NCBI GenBank assembly: GCA_025642065.1
Contig: JAODUP010000849.1
Coordinates: forward strand, 106,662 to 170,661
DNA length: 64,000 bases
Source of the DNA: Paralvinella palmiformis
Taxonomy: Eukaryota > Annelida > Polychaeta > Terebellida > Alvinellidae
Reading direction: 5' to 3'
Part shown: piece after piece, positions 1 through 11,445 of the stretch
Layout of the letters: each line of letters starts with the position of its first letter
Numbering within the stretch: the first letter of the stretch is position 1
Position numbers and translations under genes: made by a program
Notes under the pieces: generated by a model
The model's input: only the letters and a program-made list of their open reading frames with translations
Told to the model about the DNA's origin: nothing
Database searches by the model: none

Positions 1-306
1 GCCATGGTCATACTGCTTTTAGTAAGACTTGATTATGCGGAAGATATCCATATTTGGGCATAGCTTTATACTTTCTACTTCACACCTTGCCACCCTGCTC
101 AATTAAAATGAAGGGTGCGATATCAACATCAACGCCCCCCCCCCATTTATAGGCCTGTAATCCATAGTTATCTACCAACACCCAACCGTGGATCTAAATT
201 TATCCGATTCAACCATTGCGCGGATGAAGGATTAGCTAGGAATCAGAGGATTAAGCCGATATGTCCTCTAGGCTTACCATTTCGTACTTTACGAATGAAC
301 AACCAA

Positions 307-309
<3 letters not shown>

Positions 310-356
<47 letters not shown>
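310..356. repeat. (TA)n microsatellite
   Basis: An uninterrupted TA dinucleotide run. Open frames reading Tyr-Ile repeats across it are artefacts of the repeat. Confidence 0.97.
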
Positions 357-357
<1 letters not shown>

Positions 358-1289
358 TGACACTGATTGATAGTGCAATGATTTAGACTTCCTACCTCAA
401 GATAAAAATAGGATGAAGGAAGTGTCTGTGGATTACGAGCCCATAAGTGGTTGAACAACTGAAACAAATCCCGTATCTAATCTAAAGACATTAAACTATT
501 AACACCAGTTTCCTTTTGATTCCTTATAATCAAAAACTCTCTTTTTATTTGTTTTTGAAGTTCTTTCAAATCGTCAAACAATTAAAACATAAAAAAGATA
601 CAATTACCACAACTCAATCCCGTGAATGTTGGGAACATGAGAAGACTCATGTCAGATGCCGAGACTCTCAGAAGTGAAAACAAATTAGGTGACCAAGTGT
701 ATTGAAACTTAAAATATGGCTTTTGCTTATCGGAATATGCTTAACTGTTCAGTAAAGCAGAGGGATGAGAACCATTTGCGCGCCGTTTAGATTGATTCCT
801 TTATGAGCTAATATCAGTAGTTGGATGTGTGCGCTGGACACCGAGAAAGTGCGGTTGACAGGTACACATTTTCCTGAATTTTATTTAATTAGAACCAACA
901 GAAAAGAGAGATGAATCCAACGAAGCCACTTATATAATTTTGACATTACAAAGCTTCTTTCCTTCGAATTGAAGGCATCCAAGTCCCAAACCTCATCAAA
1001 AGCGAGATTGTTTTACCCCGTTTGGTCTAACGGGAAGGAACCATATCCTACCCTGCCACATCTGCTACTGAGGAATTATTGTCTTACGAGACATTCCCCT
1101 ATCTGGTATTTGTCTATAGATACAAGACACGTGTCCAAGTGAATAGTCATGTCCCGAAATTCTGTGACACTTTCATACGAAGGTTGGCTAGTTGTGGTTG
1201 TTTCAGGTTTAGGGAGAGATATTTGTTTGTGGTGTTTTGATTAGATTGGCGAATTCGTGTCTTACCCTAAGCTCCATATAGTCTACACC
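357..1289. other. AT-rich intergenic or intronic DNA, no gene seen
   Basis: I see no open frame with splice sites, no tRNA boxes and no repeat of note in this stretch. Confidence 0.5.
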
Positions 1290-1370
1290 GCACACGCATC
1301 CACACACACACACACGCACACATACACACACACACATACGCACACACAAACACACACACACAAATATATA
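1290..1370. repeat. Imperfect (CA)n microsatellite
   Basis: CA repeats broken by CG, TA and AA dinucleotides, so an old array. The next 380 bases are ordinary sequence in which I see no supported gene. Confidence 0.9.
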
Positions 1371-1749
1371 CTCACAATCACACAAAACACTCCAGATGAT
1401 GTTTAAGAATTCTTAATCATATTCATAAAATGCCCTTTTACGTAACTTCGGCCTATTTATCCCCGCCGAGGTTGTTGGCCTTCATTTCTTTACAAAGCAT
1501 GATGAAGGTTGCGTCTGAAGAACACCTTTTCTCGGTGTTTTTCTTAACGACAGAAGACGCTTTGTGGTTGACAGACGTTCTTGTCTCATTCCAGGAACAT
1601 CGACAATCGGTGCTCATCAGTAACTAGATCATTACCAAAGAGTTGATGGTCTCTAACTAGCCCCTATCAAGTTGGTCTTGTTTATGAAATTCCACGCCAC
1701 TCGTTATAGTTATGCTACTGAATCATGCGAGAAAGAGTATACTGATTAG

Positions 1750-1750
<1 letters not shown>

Positions 1751-1790
<40 letters not shown>

Positions 1791-1809
1791 ACCCCCCCCC
1801 TCTCTCTCT
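1751..1809. repeat. (CT)n / C-run compound repeat
   Basis: CT dinucleotide run, then a run of C, then CT again. Confidence 0.95.
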
Positions 1810-1924
1810 GTTGTATAAAGACGAGCCTGGATCAAAACATTTTCTAACATTTTTCTAACATAGTGTACCGGGTTCACAGTTCAAGTGTGCGTGCTATATC
1901 GAAGTTTTAATATACCTTTAGTAT

Positions 1925-1985
1925 TAGAAATGATAAATGATTTTACGGCCCCTTTTCTGCACGTAATAGGAAATGAACGATTCAG
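1925..1985 (-). mobile_element. Fragment of SINE family A (3' end)
   Basis: The stretch with TTTTACGGCC followed by a TGCACGT-like word matches the 3' end of the SINE copies at 31.0 and 33.9 kb in the same orientation. Only the terminal part remains. Confidence 0.5.
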
Positions 1986-2160
1986 AATGACATGAGACCA
2001 ATTGCTATATCAGATTTGCCACGAAGAAGGCCCCATTTAGTGTTGATGGACATTGAGGATCACCTGAAATATAATGGATGTACCACGGACGATGCCTGGA
2101 GTATAAATAATAACAGTATTAGAAACAGTTACGTTATACCATTTAATATTGCTTCTGCTT

Positions 2161-2530
2161 TCATTACTACAACAACAACAACAACTACAACTACTACTAC
2201 TACTACTACTACTAATACTATTATTACTACTACTACTAATACTAATACTACTTTTACCACAATAATAACTACTACTACTTCTACTACCACCACCACGACA
2301 GCAATAACAATAATTACTACTTCTACTACTATTACTACTTTTTCTACTACTATTACTACTACTACTCACTACTAGTACTACTTCTACTACTAGTACTACT
2401 TCTACTACTATTACTACTTCTACTACTAATACTACTATTACAATAATAACTACTACTACTACTTCTAGCTTACTACTTCTACTAGTACTACTCACACAGT
2501 AATAACTATAATTACTACTTCTACTACTAT
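2161..2530. repeat. ACT/CTA trinucleotide tract
   Basis: Long impure run of ACT triplets with ATT, ACC and AAT interruptions. It reads as poly-Thr on + and poly-Ser/Val on -. These frames are low-complexity artefacts. Confidence 0.95.
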
Positions 2531-2789
2531 TGACTGATTATATACTGATGACTACTATTACAGCTATACTATGTCTACTTATAGATGTACTACATTGCAT
2601 AATAATACATATTAATACTAACTAATACGTTTACTAGTATGATATATAGAGTAGATTTAGATATTATATATGATACTAGGATGATTATGATGATATATAT
2701 TAATAGTATACTAATATTAAGCGCCTACTGATATGCACACTATTAAAGCTATTACACTAATACTTATATAATAATACTCACCATTACTA

Positions 2790-3045
2790 CTTCTACAACT
2801 AGTACTACTTCTACTACTATTACTACTTCTACTACTATTACTACTTCTACTACTAGTACTACTTCTACTACTATTACTACTTCTACTACTATTACTACTT
2901 CTACTACTATTACTACTTCTACTACTAGTACTACTTCTACTACTATTACTACTTCTACTACTAGTACTACTTCTACTACTATTACTACTTCTACTACTAG
3001 TACTACTTCTACTACTATTACTACTTCTACTACTAGTACTACAAT
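2790..3045. repeat. 18-base minisatellite
   Basis: About 14 tandem copies of an 18-base unit of the form TAYTACTTCTACTAC plus TAT or TAG. The TAT and TAG variants are interspersed, so the array has higher-order structure. It evidently grew out of the neighbouring ACT triplet tract. Confidence 0.9.
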
Positions 3046-3124
3046 TAGCAGTAATGGTAAACATATAAATGATAACTGAATCAGCGTTAATAATAAGTAG
3101 TAGTAACAGCAGTAATAATACTAA

Positions 3125-3235
3125 TAATGACGATGACTAGGATGATGATGATGATGAGGAGGAGGATGATGATAATGATGAAGAGGATGATGATGATGAT
3201 GATGATGATAATAATAATAATGGTAATAATAATAA
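3125..3235. repeat. GAT/GAG/AAT trinucleotide tract
   Basis: Purine-rich triplet run that ends in (AAT)n. The (AAT)n part abuts the 3' end of the LINE that follows and is probably its template-slippage tail. Confidence 0.85.
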
Positions 3236-4325
3236 ACCGCCCTTACTAGCAGGAGCCATTCAAAGGCTCTGTACAACTAATATGTAATATAATAATACCC
3301 CAAATAATATATCTGTAAAAGCCGTAAAGGCGATTTTAAGATATTTATTATTTACCTGTGAAGGTGACCTTGAACAGGTGTGTTTTTAGAACGGATTAAA
3401 TATTTTGTCTAATATCTGCCGACAATCTATTCTACAACGATGGGGCTGCGACACTAAATAGATAATCACCGTATGACTGCAATTGTATCTAGCTGGATGA
3501 CATTCTAATGGACATGAGTTAACACAGGTATTCTGGTGCCATATCATTGATAGATTTATAAGTTACAATCTTGAGATGCATACGCTGTCTAACAAGTAGC
3601 CGATGTAGTATTTGAAGATTTGGGATCTTATTTTCGAGTATTTGTCACTATGACTCTGTATAAAAATATTTGAAACAAGTTTTTAATTGTTTAGAATATT
3701 ACAGTCCAAACTGTGTTTTTTATTAATGGTTTTACAAGGGCAGTTTTCATGGATCTTGGGGGGGAAAACAAAGGTAATGCTTTATTAACTATCTTTGTAA
3801 TTGGGCTTATCAAAACATCTAGACACTCTTTCATAAGCCATGTAGGCATGGGGTCAACTGGGCAGAAAGCATTAGATGACCTTTTAGCAACTGTCTGATA
3901 TCATTATCTGTAAAGGGCTCAACTATATCCATCATGGACAATCAAGAGTCTTCTACCAATGGTATAACCTGTGATAAGGTGCTGGAAGGGAACTCATCAT
4001 GTATATTTAATATCTTTTGATAGAAGAAGTTATTAAAACAGTGGGCCATATATTTATCTGAGTTTATAATATTTGAAGGATAGTCTGACTTTTATGTATT
4101 ACTTGATTCACAGCATTGAAAACAGTCCTTTGATTTCCCCTAGATGCTTTGATCTTGTTAGTGTCCTATTCTGATTTAGCAGAGGTAAGGGTATTTTAAC
4201 TTCACTTTTACCTACCTTGAGTATGTCACGATGAACACACAAACCACTCACTGTACCTTCTGTGTTTCGTTGCAGCTTATATGTCCTTATTGAACCCACC
4301 AACAATATTCTAGTCTGAAACATTC
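3236..4325 (-). mobile_element. L2/CR1-like LINE, decayed and internally deleted
   Basis: Read on the - strand, the right part (about 4325-3690) gives, in shifting frames, peptides typical of the linker before the reverse transcriptase in L2/CR1 elements: TVFNAVNQVIHKSQTILQ, FNNFFYQKILNIHDEF, and FCPVDPMPTWLMKECLDVL followed by SPITKIVNKALP. The left part (about 3680-3330) gives the C-terminal end of ORF2 (QRMHLKIVTYKSINDMAPEY; SVAAP-like; TPVQGHLH-like). The core of the polymerase is missing between them. A 3' UTR with TTTGGGGTATTATT and AATGGCTCCTGCTA runs into an (ATT)n tail at the left end. Stops and frameshifts make it dead. The same family recurs at 36.9, 56.6 and 60.8 kb. Confidence 0.85.
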
Positions 4326-4458
4326 ACCAGTGAGCCAAACATGCCAGTGCTATTACATCGGTCATGCATCCCACCATTTAAAAAAAAACATTCCAGACAC
4401 GCGTAGATACACACATATATACATATTTACATACATACATGCTAATACTGTAATAGTA

Positions 4459-4462
4459 TTAT

Positions 4463-4498
<36 letters not shown>

Positions 4499-4500
4499 AT

Positions 4501-4531
<31 letters not shown>

Positions 4532-4560
4532 TATTATTATTATTATTATTATTATTATAC
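4459..4560. repeat. (CTA)n, (AAT)n and (ATT)n triplet block
   Basis: Three adjoining trinucleotide runs. Confidence 0.95.
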
Positions 4561-4681
4561 TGATAAGGGTACAAATAGCAGAATTAGTACTTGTAGAAGC
4601 TGTAGATGTAATTCGTATTGTTGCAGCTGTGTGTAGCATTTGTTCTAGTACCAGTATTTTCAAGAATAGTAGTCATTGTAG

Positions 4682-4682
<1 letters not shown>

Positions 4683-4742
<60 letters not shown>
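4683..4742. repeat. (TA)n microsatellite
   Basis: About 30 uninterrupted TA units just before a splice-acceptor-like sequence. Confidence 0.97.
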
Positions 4743-4746
<4 letters not shown>

Positions 4747-4770
4747 AATAAATCCTTCTACTTTCCACAG

Positions 4771-4916
4771 AAAGTGTATCAACATTACGATAGTGTTGTT
4801 AAACTAGTTACTGATCTCATTTCAGGACTCCAACATTACCATCAAGCGCCACCTGCTGACGTAGAACAGACGTATTTTGGATCCAGGAGGAGAACAGTGA
4901 CCTTCATCATGGCGAG
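4771..4916 (+). CDS. Candidate exon, weak resemblance to the FAT-domain start of focal adhesion kinase
   Basis: A pyrimidine-rich acceptor ending TTTCCACAG lies at 4761-4770 and a consensus donor GAG|GTGAGT at 4914-4922. The frame between them is open for 48 codons plus two bases and meets a stop just inside the downstream intron. The first 30 residues (KVYQHYDSVVKLVTDL..., then GLQ and APPAD) recall helix 1 of the focal-adhesion-targeting domain (pattern KVY...VVK.V...Q..PP). The remaining residues do not fit that domain, and no further FAK exons were found. A second good acceptor lies inside (ATCTCATTTCAG, ending 4825), and an ATGGCGAG with fair start context sits right at the donor. It could therefore be a first exon with its start at 4909. 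A CTCF-like word AGCGCCACCTGCTGAC is at 4845-4860. The splice pair is seen; the identity is a guess. Confidence 0.4.
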
Positions 4917-5341
4917 GTGAGTGACTTTGATCTAGCTGACCGACGGTTTAGGGTGTCATTAATTGTCGTCTTCGCAGTAGGGGCTCAAAGGTTTTTTGTC
5001 CAACTTGTCATTATTGATCACTTTCTTCATCCGAGGCGATACCTGGTCCTACTAATGGCTGTTGTCCGTTCATCCGGATCTCCTGTTGCTAATCCGGGCG
5101 ACCTACATAATCCAGGATGCAAGTTAACTGTTCTGTAAATGATAGTATGTTCTGTTTAATCGACCATATGGTAATCCAACATCAAATCATTTCTCCGGAA
5201 CACCACTCCCTCTGCCAACTCCATCAGTTCAGCGACAATCCGGAGTAACTACTAGCCCATTTCCATCTTCATTGACTTTAAAAATCCGCCACCAACCAGT
5301 TCGCCGATATCGATTTCAATAACCCGCTGAAATAATATAGA
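4917..5341. other. Presumed intron or intergenic DNA
   Basis: Begins with the donor GTGAGT. Contains several ATCCGG and AATCCG words like the transposon ends just downstream, so it may hold more eroded Tigger-like sequence. No gene seen. Confidence 0.4.
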
Positions 5342-5447
5342 CAGTAGAACACCACGAATCCGACCATCCACCAAACTGACCATTCTTCCCTTCCGACCAC
5401 ATTTAAGACACGACCCAGGTGACAAATAGAAACTCCTCTTGATAGTA

Positions 5448-6115
5448 CAGTGAGAATCCGTTAATCCGACAAGCTTTATCAAAAGATATTATGTCGGATA
5501 AACGTGAATGTCGGACTGTCGAGTCCGTGGCATACCGGTAATCTATGTCACATTGTTTAGATTGTAAAGACATGCCGTTATGTGTAACAAACATATTGTG
5601 CTCAATAAACGTGCGCAATGATAAGGAATGGCATTGAAGTCATTGATCGTCGTGATGTTTGTTAATCACAGACGTTATAAAGAAACACTCGTGTCACTTT
5701 GTCCATCAGATTAACTCATAACCTGCTCATTTGATTGGCAATGAAATAGTCACAGGCATTGAAAGCATTATCTGTCGGTGTATATGGTCAAGTACGATTG
5801 TAAGTTGGTTACGACATACCAATTATCGCGGGTGGGCTGGTTAATTAACCATTGTTGACAACATGTCTGTGTGTCTTGCATGACTAAACTAGCGGAAATA
5901 TTTAGCAACATTTTCGTGTTGTCGGATTATCGAGGTCATTTTACATTGAAATGTCACATTCTGTTGGCGAAATGAAGTGTTGGAGTCGTCGCGCGGAACG
6001 CGATTATGCCGGATTATAGAGTCATTTATAATGGAGCTAAATCCGTCACAGACAATAATCTGTCCGAAGGTGGATTAGCCGGATAAACGATGTCCGGATT
6101 AACGGATTCTCACTG
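5448..6115. mobile_element. Nested Tigger/pogo-like MITE (inner)
   Basis: The ends are 21-base inverted repeats without mismatch, CAGTGAGAATCCGTTAATCCG at 5448-5468 and its complement ending at 6115. The left flank is TA as expected for this superfamily, but the right flank is TC, so the duplication is lost or the end has drifted. The interior (668 bases in all) repeats GTCGGATTA and GTCGGATAAACG words and has no coding frame. The end sequence is related to but distinct from the outer element. Confidence 0.75.
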
Positions 6116-6449
6116 TCTCTCTCCGTGAAGACAATTTCCCTACGAACATCATTACATCAATGTCAACGAGATGGCGGTTATAATAAGTTCTGTTCTAATG
6201 TTACCCTTGCATAATGATCGGCGTTAGCTGTAGCAGATTCTCCATCTTCTAACGCCGATTAAGACGAGTCACGGTACAACAAACAGATACTGATCGTGAT
6301 TCTGATGCTTTGTTCGTTATAATTATCGTAATTATCATAAAGTTAATTAGCAGACTGTCAGGAGCTGAAAGGTTTTCACTTAGTACACTAGAACTCCTGA
6401 GGTCATTACATTGCTTGGTTATGGTATAAAATGTAATGATATACGCTCT

Positions 6450-6533
6450 ATCGCGCGCTCGCGCGCGCGCACACACACACAACACACATACATACAACAC
6501 ACACACACACACTCACTCACTCACTCACTCTCT
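6450..6533. repeat. (CG)n-(CA)n-(ACTC)n compound microsatellite
   Basis: Alternating CG (potential Z-DNA), then CA, then ACTC units. It lies within the outer transposon-like segment. Confidence 0.95.
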
Positions 6534-7139
6534 CCTCTCATGCTTTGAGCATTAATTTATAATGCAAAGTGAAAGAAAGACGAAAGACCCTTCAGATGTG
6601 GTGCAATTGCTTACAATGTTAAATAGGGAATGCATAAAAGTGTCCTAAAATTTTTGTTAGAAAAAGCGAAAATGGTTTTCTAATATTTAAAAACAAAATA
6701 CTACATCTGCTCCACTCGTTTCAGTAGGGAATTACCCACTACCCATATGTCTCGTGTGGGATCCCGACAAGACTAAACACAGCAATTGCCTCAATCACTA
6801 GTTCAATCAGTCACTCCCCCATCCACTCTCCCGCTCATTCACTTACTCATAAATATATGAAACAAAAAATACCCCCAATATTGTGACCCGAGAAAATCAT
6901 CTAAAGCACCACGTGACCACGCTCTCGTGACTAAACAACTCTAACCTTATATATCAAACGCATTACTTCCAAAGTATTCCCGTAGTCTCAAAAGTATTAA
7001 CATGACTAAGCCATCTTCCCCGTATCTCTCATTGTCTAGCAAACCCATCAATCGTCCTAGTGTCAAGTAGGACGGATCAATAACAGTCGGATTAGTGAAT
7101 CTAGCATATCATTGGCGGTCGGATTATCGTGTTCTACTG

Positions 7140-7808
7140 GGACAGTGGCGTTTGTATCATGTGGTAGGGCAAAGAGGTGAAATAAGGACAAAGACGGTGA
7201 GAAGTTGGGAAAAAACAGGGAGATATGGGGATTATAATTTGTGGGTAGCATATCTAGTGGGTGACTTTCCTAGTGCCTAGTATACTGTGATCCAGTGTTA
7301 CCTTATATTCCATCAAGGAGGTCAATTTAAATAGATAAATAAATAAATGGATGGATGCATGGATGGATCGACAAATATATGAATAGCTAAGGTGTGCCGA
7401 ATGAAATGCGAAATAAGCGCAGCTAATTTAATTTCACTTTTGTTAACATAGCAAGTCAACTAGGCTTAGCAATAGCCTTACAAGGTGAAAAATGAAACAC
7501 CCTTCAGGTAAAACAAGAGGGAATTTGGACCGCCGTGCTAGAGACACAGGGAAACGGCATGTACGACAGTCGTGCTGCAGGCTATTTGAATCGCAACACG
7601 AATGCGGTCTAGAAGGTGGATAAAGACTAAATAAAACTTCCACAGATCGACAAATATACAGACAACGGTAATCAAAACTTCCCATCATACACATAGCAGT
7701 AAAACACATAGGAGGATGGACAGATATACAGATGAACAGGAAAAAACAAATATATGTGAAAACATAGATTGGGCGAAAGAGGGCCACAGCTAGAAAGGGA
7801 TATAAGAG

Positions 7809-7810
<2 letters not shown>
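7140..7810. other. No gene seen; possible SINE trace near 7480
   Basis: The word GATGAAACACCCTTCAG of SINE family A has a close match at about 7483-7508, but the surrounding bases do not align well. No supported coding frame. Confidence 0.35.

Positions 7811-7812
<2 letters not shown>

Positions 7813-7869
<57 letters not shown>
7813..7869. repeat. (TA)n microsatellite
   Basis: Long TA run, separated by 28 bases from a (GT)n run. Confidence 0.97.
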
Positions 7870-7871
<2 letters not shown>

Positions 7872-7893
7872 AGAGAGAGTGTGTTTACAAGTA

Positions 7894-7897
<4 letters not shown>

Positions 7898-7929
<32 letters not shown>

Positions 7930-7936
7930 GTGTGTT

Positions 7937-8023
<87 letters not shown>

Positions 8024-8046
8024 CGAGAGAGAGAGAGAGAGAGCAC
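7898..8046. repeat. (GT)n-(GA)n compound microsatellite
   Basis: GT repeats of about 125 bases with few interruptions, then GA repeats. Cys-Val, Thr-His and Arg-Glu frames here are artefacts. Confidence 0.97.
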
Positions 8047-8469
8047 AGAGAGTTGGGAGAGAGAGGGGGGGGGAGACCAGGACATCACGTCAAAGGGCAG
8101 TTCATCTTCGAGTAATTCTTTAATTACGTGTCCCATTGTATCCAGATAGCTGACAAATGGACTACGTCTCGGCCCTCTGTAGGTCATGTAGACCAATTAT
8201 TAGACTCCTAGTCAACAAGTCCATAGATGTGACACATTGCGAGTCCTGTAGACTTCTGATACTGCCCTAATCAATGCTAACAATGCCAGGTTGTTCCCTA
8301 GCATAAGCTGCCGTCAAATGGGTTGCCATTTATAGAACAGATGGAATCGGGCAAAATCATACTCTGACGTCTAGTCTCCGAACACTTAGTATACACTTGA
8401 AGAAGATTTGATTGGGACACTTGATGAATGTCTGTGTGGCTCCCAGACAACGTCTACTATAAGATGCAT

Positions 8470-8960
8470 TACTATTGCTACTACTACTACTAGTAGTAGT
8501 ATTATTACTACTAATTATAATACTAATACAAATAGACGTGCAGTGGACAAAAGGAAGAAGACTGCGGTTCAAGTCTGGAACATCAATGAAAAACTCCGAC
8601 TACAACAATAAATATGACGGCAACTACAACAATAACAACAACGACAACAGTAACAACAATAACAAAAATAACAATAATAAAGACAACAAGGACACAACAA
8701 TAAAACTATCAGAAATAACAGCATAAACAACAACTATAAGATGAACAATGACAACAATAAAACCACACTGACAGTAATAATTATATCATCATCATCATCA
8801 TCATCATTATTATTATCATCATCATCATCATCATCATTATCATTATTATTATTATTATCATAGTTGCTGTCCTCAACAAGATCAATATCAGCTATAACGG
8901 CAACGATGTCGCCGACTCCGATGATGATAATAATGATAATGATGATGTTGATATAATTTT
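8470..8960. repeat. Simple-sequence block: ACT, CAA/AAC, ATC and GAT triplets
   Basis: ACT/AGT triplets, a CAA/AAT-rich stretch, then (ATC)n and (ATT)n, and finally GAT/AAT. The 240-base Asn-rich frame on + is repeat-derived. Confidence 0.85.
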
Positions 8961-9849
8961 CACAAACTTATATATTTTTTATTTGGGGGGTTGGGGGTTG
9001 GGAAATAATCTGAGCAGGTCGACGAAGACTTAAAGAGGGAAATGTTTCCCTACTGAAGATAACAATTTAATCATCTTTCGACCATCTTTTTTGTCTTAAT
9101 AGACAAAGAGGAAGCATACATCAATGTATCTATCGGCTTTATTAAATGGCAGATAGATTGAAGACAATAACTCTCTAATTAATATTAGCATACGTTGTGT
9201 AGATCCCCCCCCCCCCCCGGATCGTATGGTACGTGCCACAGTTGGGCAAAAGGTTAGAGTTTAAATCTTCTAATGATTAAACAAATCTTTTATTTTATAA
9301 GATAAGATTAGATAATTTGATGGAAACGTTAGATGCTTGCCAATGAGTAGTTGTTGCTATTTTTATCTGATGTTTAGGGGTAATATGTTGTTGCATTCTA
9401 TAAAAATGGAATTATTATTATTATTATTATTAGTGTAGCTGATTGATGTACATTTTAGAGGTTGTGAGTTTATTTTATTAATGCCACTTTCGTTGCCACA
9501 GTAAACAGTAATAGAAGAAAGCTTCTCAAATGTGGCCAGTCAAACGACTTCGTCTACGTGACGAATTAGTCAAATTCTTAGGCTTCATTTTGTTTAATGA
9601 CAACGCTGTCTACGGACATTGAGAAACGATGCCACTTGTCGTGGTAGGTTTTACAATGGTTGTCAAGGTAAACACTACAATCATATCATAGACCCAAGAC
9701 CAGTAAATTTACTAGTTAGCTGCAGATCATCAACCCTCATCGCATAACATTGTCGGACATTGATCAACAACTTTAGTAGCTGAGATTAGGCTGTTATAGG
9801 GTCGTCTAAGGGCCGGTAGCCATGGTGGAAGGGTTGTATTATGGTGCCC
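8961..9849. other. No gene seen
   Basis: AT-rich. Contains a 13-base C run at about 9206-9218 and a short (ATT)n near 9413-9432. Nothing else recognised. Confidence 0.4.
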
Positions 9850-10225
9850 ATATATACCATGATGTTGGTTAGTACCATGATGATGGCAAGTACCATGATA
9901 ATGGTTAGTACCATGATGATGGTAATTATTACGAGGTTGGTCAGTACTATGAGGAAGGGCAGTAGTAAGAAGTTGGGCAATACCATGAGGATTGTCAGTA
10001 CCATGAGGATGGTCAACACCATAATGATGGTCAGTACTGTGTGGATGACAGTACTATCAGGATGGTCAGTACTATTAATATAGTCATTGTTATAATGATG
10101 GTCAATACCACGAAGATGGTCAGTACTATGAGGATGGTTAGTACTACGAGGATGGTCAGTACTATGAGGATGGTTAGTACTACGAGGATGGTCAGTACTA
10201 TGAGGATGGTTAGCACCGTGAGGTT
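9850..10225. repeat. 18-base minisatellite
   Basis: About 20 tandem, partly diverged copies of an 18-base unit like ATGGTCAGTACTATGAGG. Copies alternate between ...GTCAGTACTATGAGGATG and ...GTTAGTACTACGAGGATG, a 36-base higher-order unit, most regular at 10100-10210. The Met-Val-Ser-Thr frames are artefacts of an 18-base period. Confidence 0.92.
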
Positions 10226-10359
10226 TTTCACTTATCCACTTGATTCAGTGATCCGGCATCGCCAATTAAAATTGCCATCCACCCACGACCAGAAGCACAC
10301 CTCCCACAAATCTCAGATGGCATGTACTCAGAGGTGAAATGTGAAATGTTAATTGATTT

Positions 10360-10490
10360 ATGTCTAATAATCTGTGTGGATGTAGTGGACTAAATGGATC
10401 CACCGACCTATAAAGATAATGAGAAGATGATGATATGAACACATGAGTGCTAGAGGTCTATGGTCAACGCACTAATAGTTTGACCATAGT
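10360..10490 (-). mobile_element. SINE family A, diverged copy
   Basis: GGACTAAATGGATCCACCGACC and the following AAGATAATGAGAAG align with the body of the 31.0 and 33.9 kb copies. The tRNA-like head is at the right end, heavily mutated. Confidence 0.5.
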
Positions 10491-10532
10491 AATATCCGAA
10501 ATGTTTAGTTACAATAAACTGATGGAGAGTTA

Positions 10533-10538
10533 GAGAGT

Positions 10539-10591
<53 letters not shown>
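10533..10591. repeat. (GA)n microsatellite
   Basis: AG/GA run. A short (TA)n run follows at 10761-10800. Confidence 0.97.
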
Positions 10592-10593
<2 letters not shown>

Positions 10594-10759
10594 GTTCCCG
10601 GAGCCCGGATTGTTACATAAGTCATACACAAAAGTGATGTATTTCAACCTTCAATAAAAGGATTCTATTTAATCATATCATATATATGTCTAAGATTAGA
10701 ACAGGATCGAAACTAATCTAAGAAAACAAAAGATCATCTCTATCTCTCTACCTCTCTCC

Positions 10760-10803
<44 letters not shown>

Positions 10804-11104
10804 TGAACTGAATTTACATTTACATATCCACGCAACATGTTCTCACCTTTTCCCCTCCTTCCCCCACTTTGTGTATCTGACTCCTGCAGATAATTAATAA
10901 TATCTGACATAATGTGGCGTTAGGTTGTCGACAATCATAATGATAGATGCGTCTCCAATAACGTTTAATTATCTTAAAACGTTTGAGATATAATCCCACA
11001 CCCAAACATTAAAACTTACTCAACCATTACACATTCTAGATGTATGGTCGAGTTGGTACCATCACGGAACTATATCGTTAGACCTGAAGCCTTTTACGTG
11101 TGGA

Positions 11105-11205
11105 TTAAATATTCTATAGAAACATATACCACTGGGATTCTATCCCACGGCTCGTAGGTATGCGCTGTAGTACGCTGCCAATTGCACGACTGCAGTGTTT
11201 AATTA
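11105..11205 (-). mobile_element. tRNA-derived SINE head
   Basis: On the - strand an A-box-like AATTGGCAGCGTACTACAGCG is followed by a B-box-like GTGGGATAGAATCCCAGTG. The arrangement resembles a tRNA but with wrong spacing and an extended body, as in a SINE. Confidence 0.5.
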
Positions 11206-11287
11206 TTGTCTAAGGATAGGGAAGAAAGGATATAGGGTAGTGCGCTCCTCCTTTCTATTGTAATATTAGAAGCCCTTGTATGATTGG

Positions 11288-11445
11288 GACATTTAAAACG
11301 TAGGTTAAATGCATCTGGTGACCTACATAGATAATCAGACGAAGTGAAAGATGAAATAACCTCCAGATATAGCTATGTCCGGAGATGACCTCGGGTACTA
11401 CAGGTTTGCGGCCAACTACGCTAGTAGTTCAGCCATAGAGACCAC
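11288..11445 (-). mobile_element. SINE family A, diverged copy
   Basis: GTAGGTTAAATGC, GTGACCTACATAGATAAT and AAGTGAAAGATGAAATAACC align position by position with the 33.9 kb copy. The tRNA-like part with an ACTACGCTAGTAGTTCAGCC word is at the right. Confidence 0.55.

Larger units (their letters stand above)
5342..7139. mobile_element. Tigger/pogo-like DNA transposon remnant (outer)
   Basis: The left end CAGTAGAACACCACGAATCC at 5342 and the reverse complement of the right end, CAGTAGAACACGATAATCC at 7139, form terminal inverted repeats. They share CAGTAGAACAC and AATCCGACC. Ends starting CAGT with an ATCCGAC motif are typical of pogo/Tigger elements of the Tc1/mariner superfamily. No transposase frame is visible, so this is a non-autonomous or decayed copy. 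A clean TA target duplication is not visible. A second element sits inside it. Confidence 0.6.

Noticed and set aside
2037..3064. Ser/Arg/Asn-rich minus-strand proteins
   Set aside because: Products of triplet and 18-base repeats.
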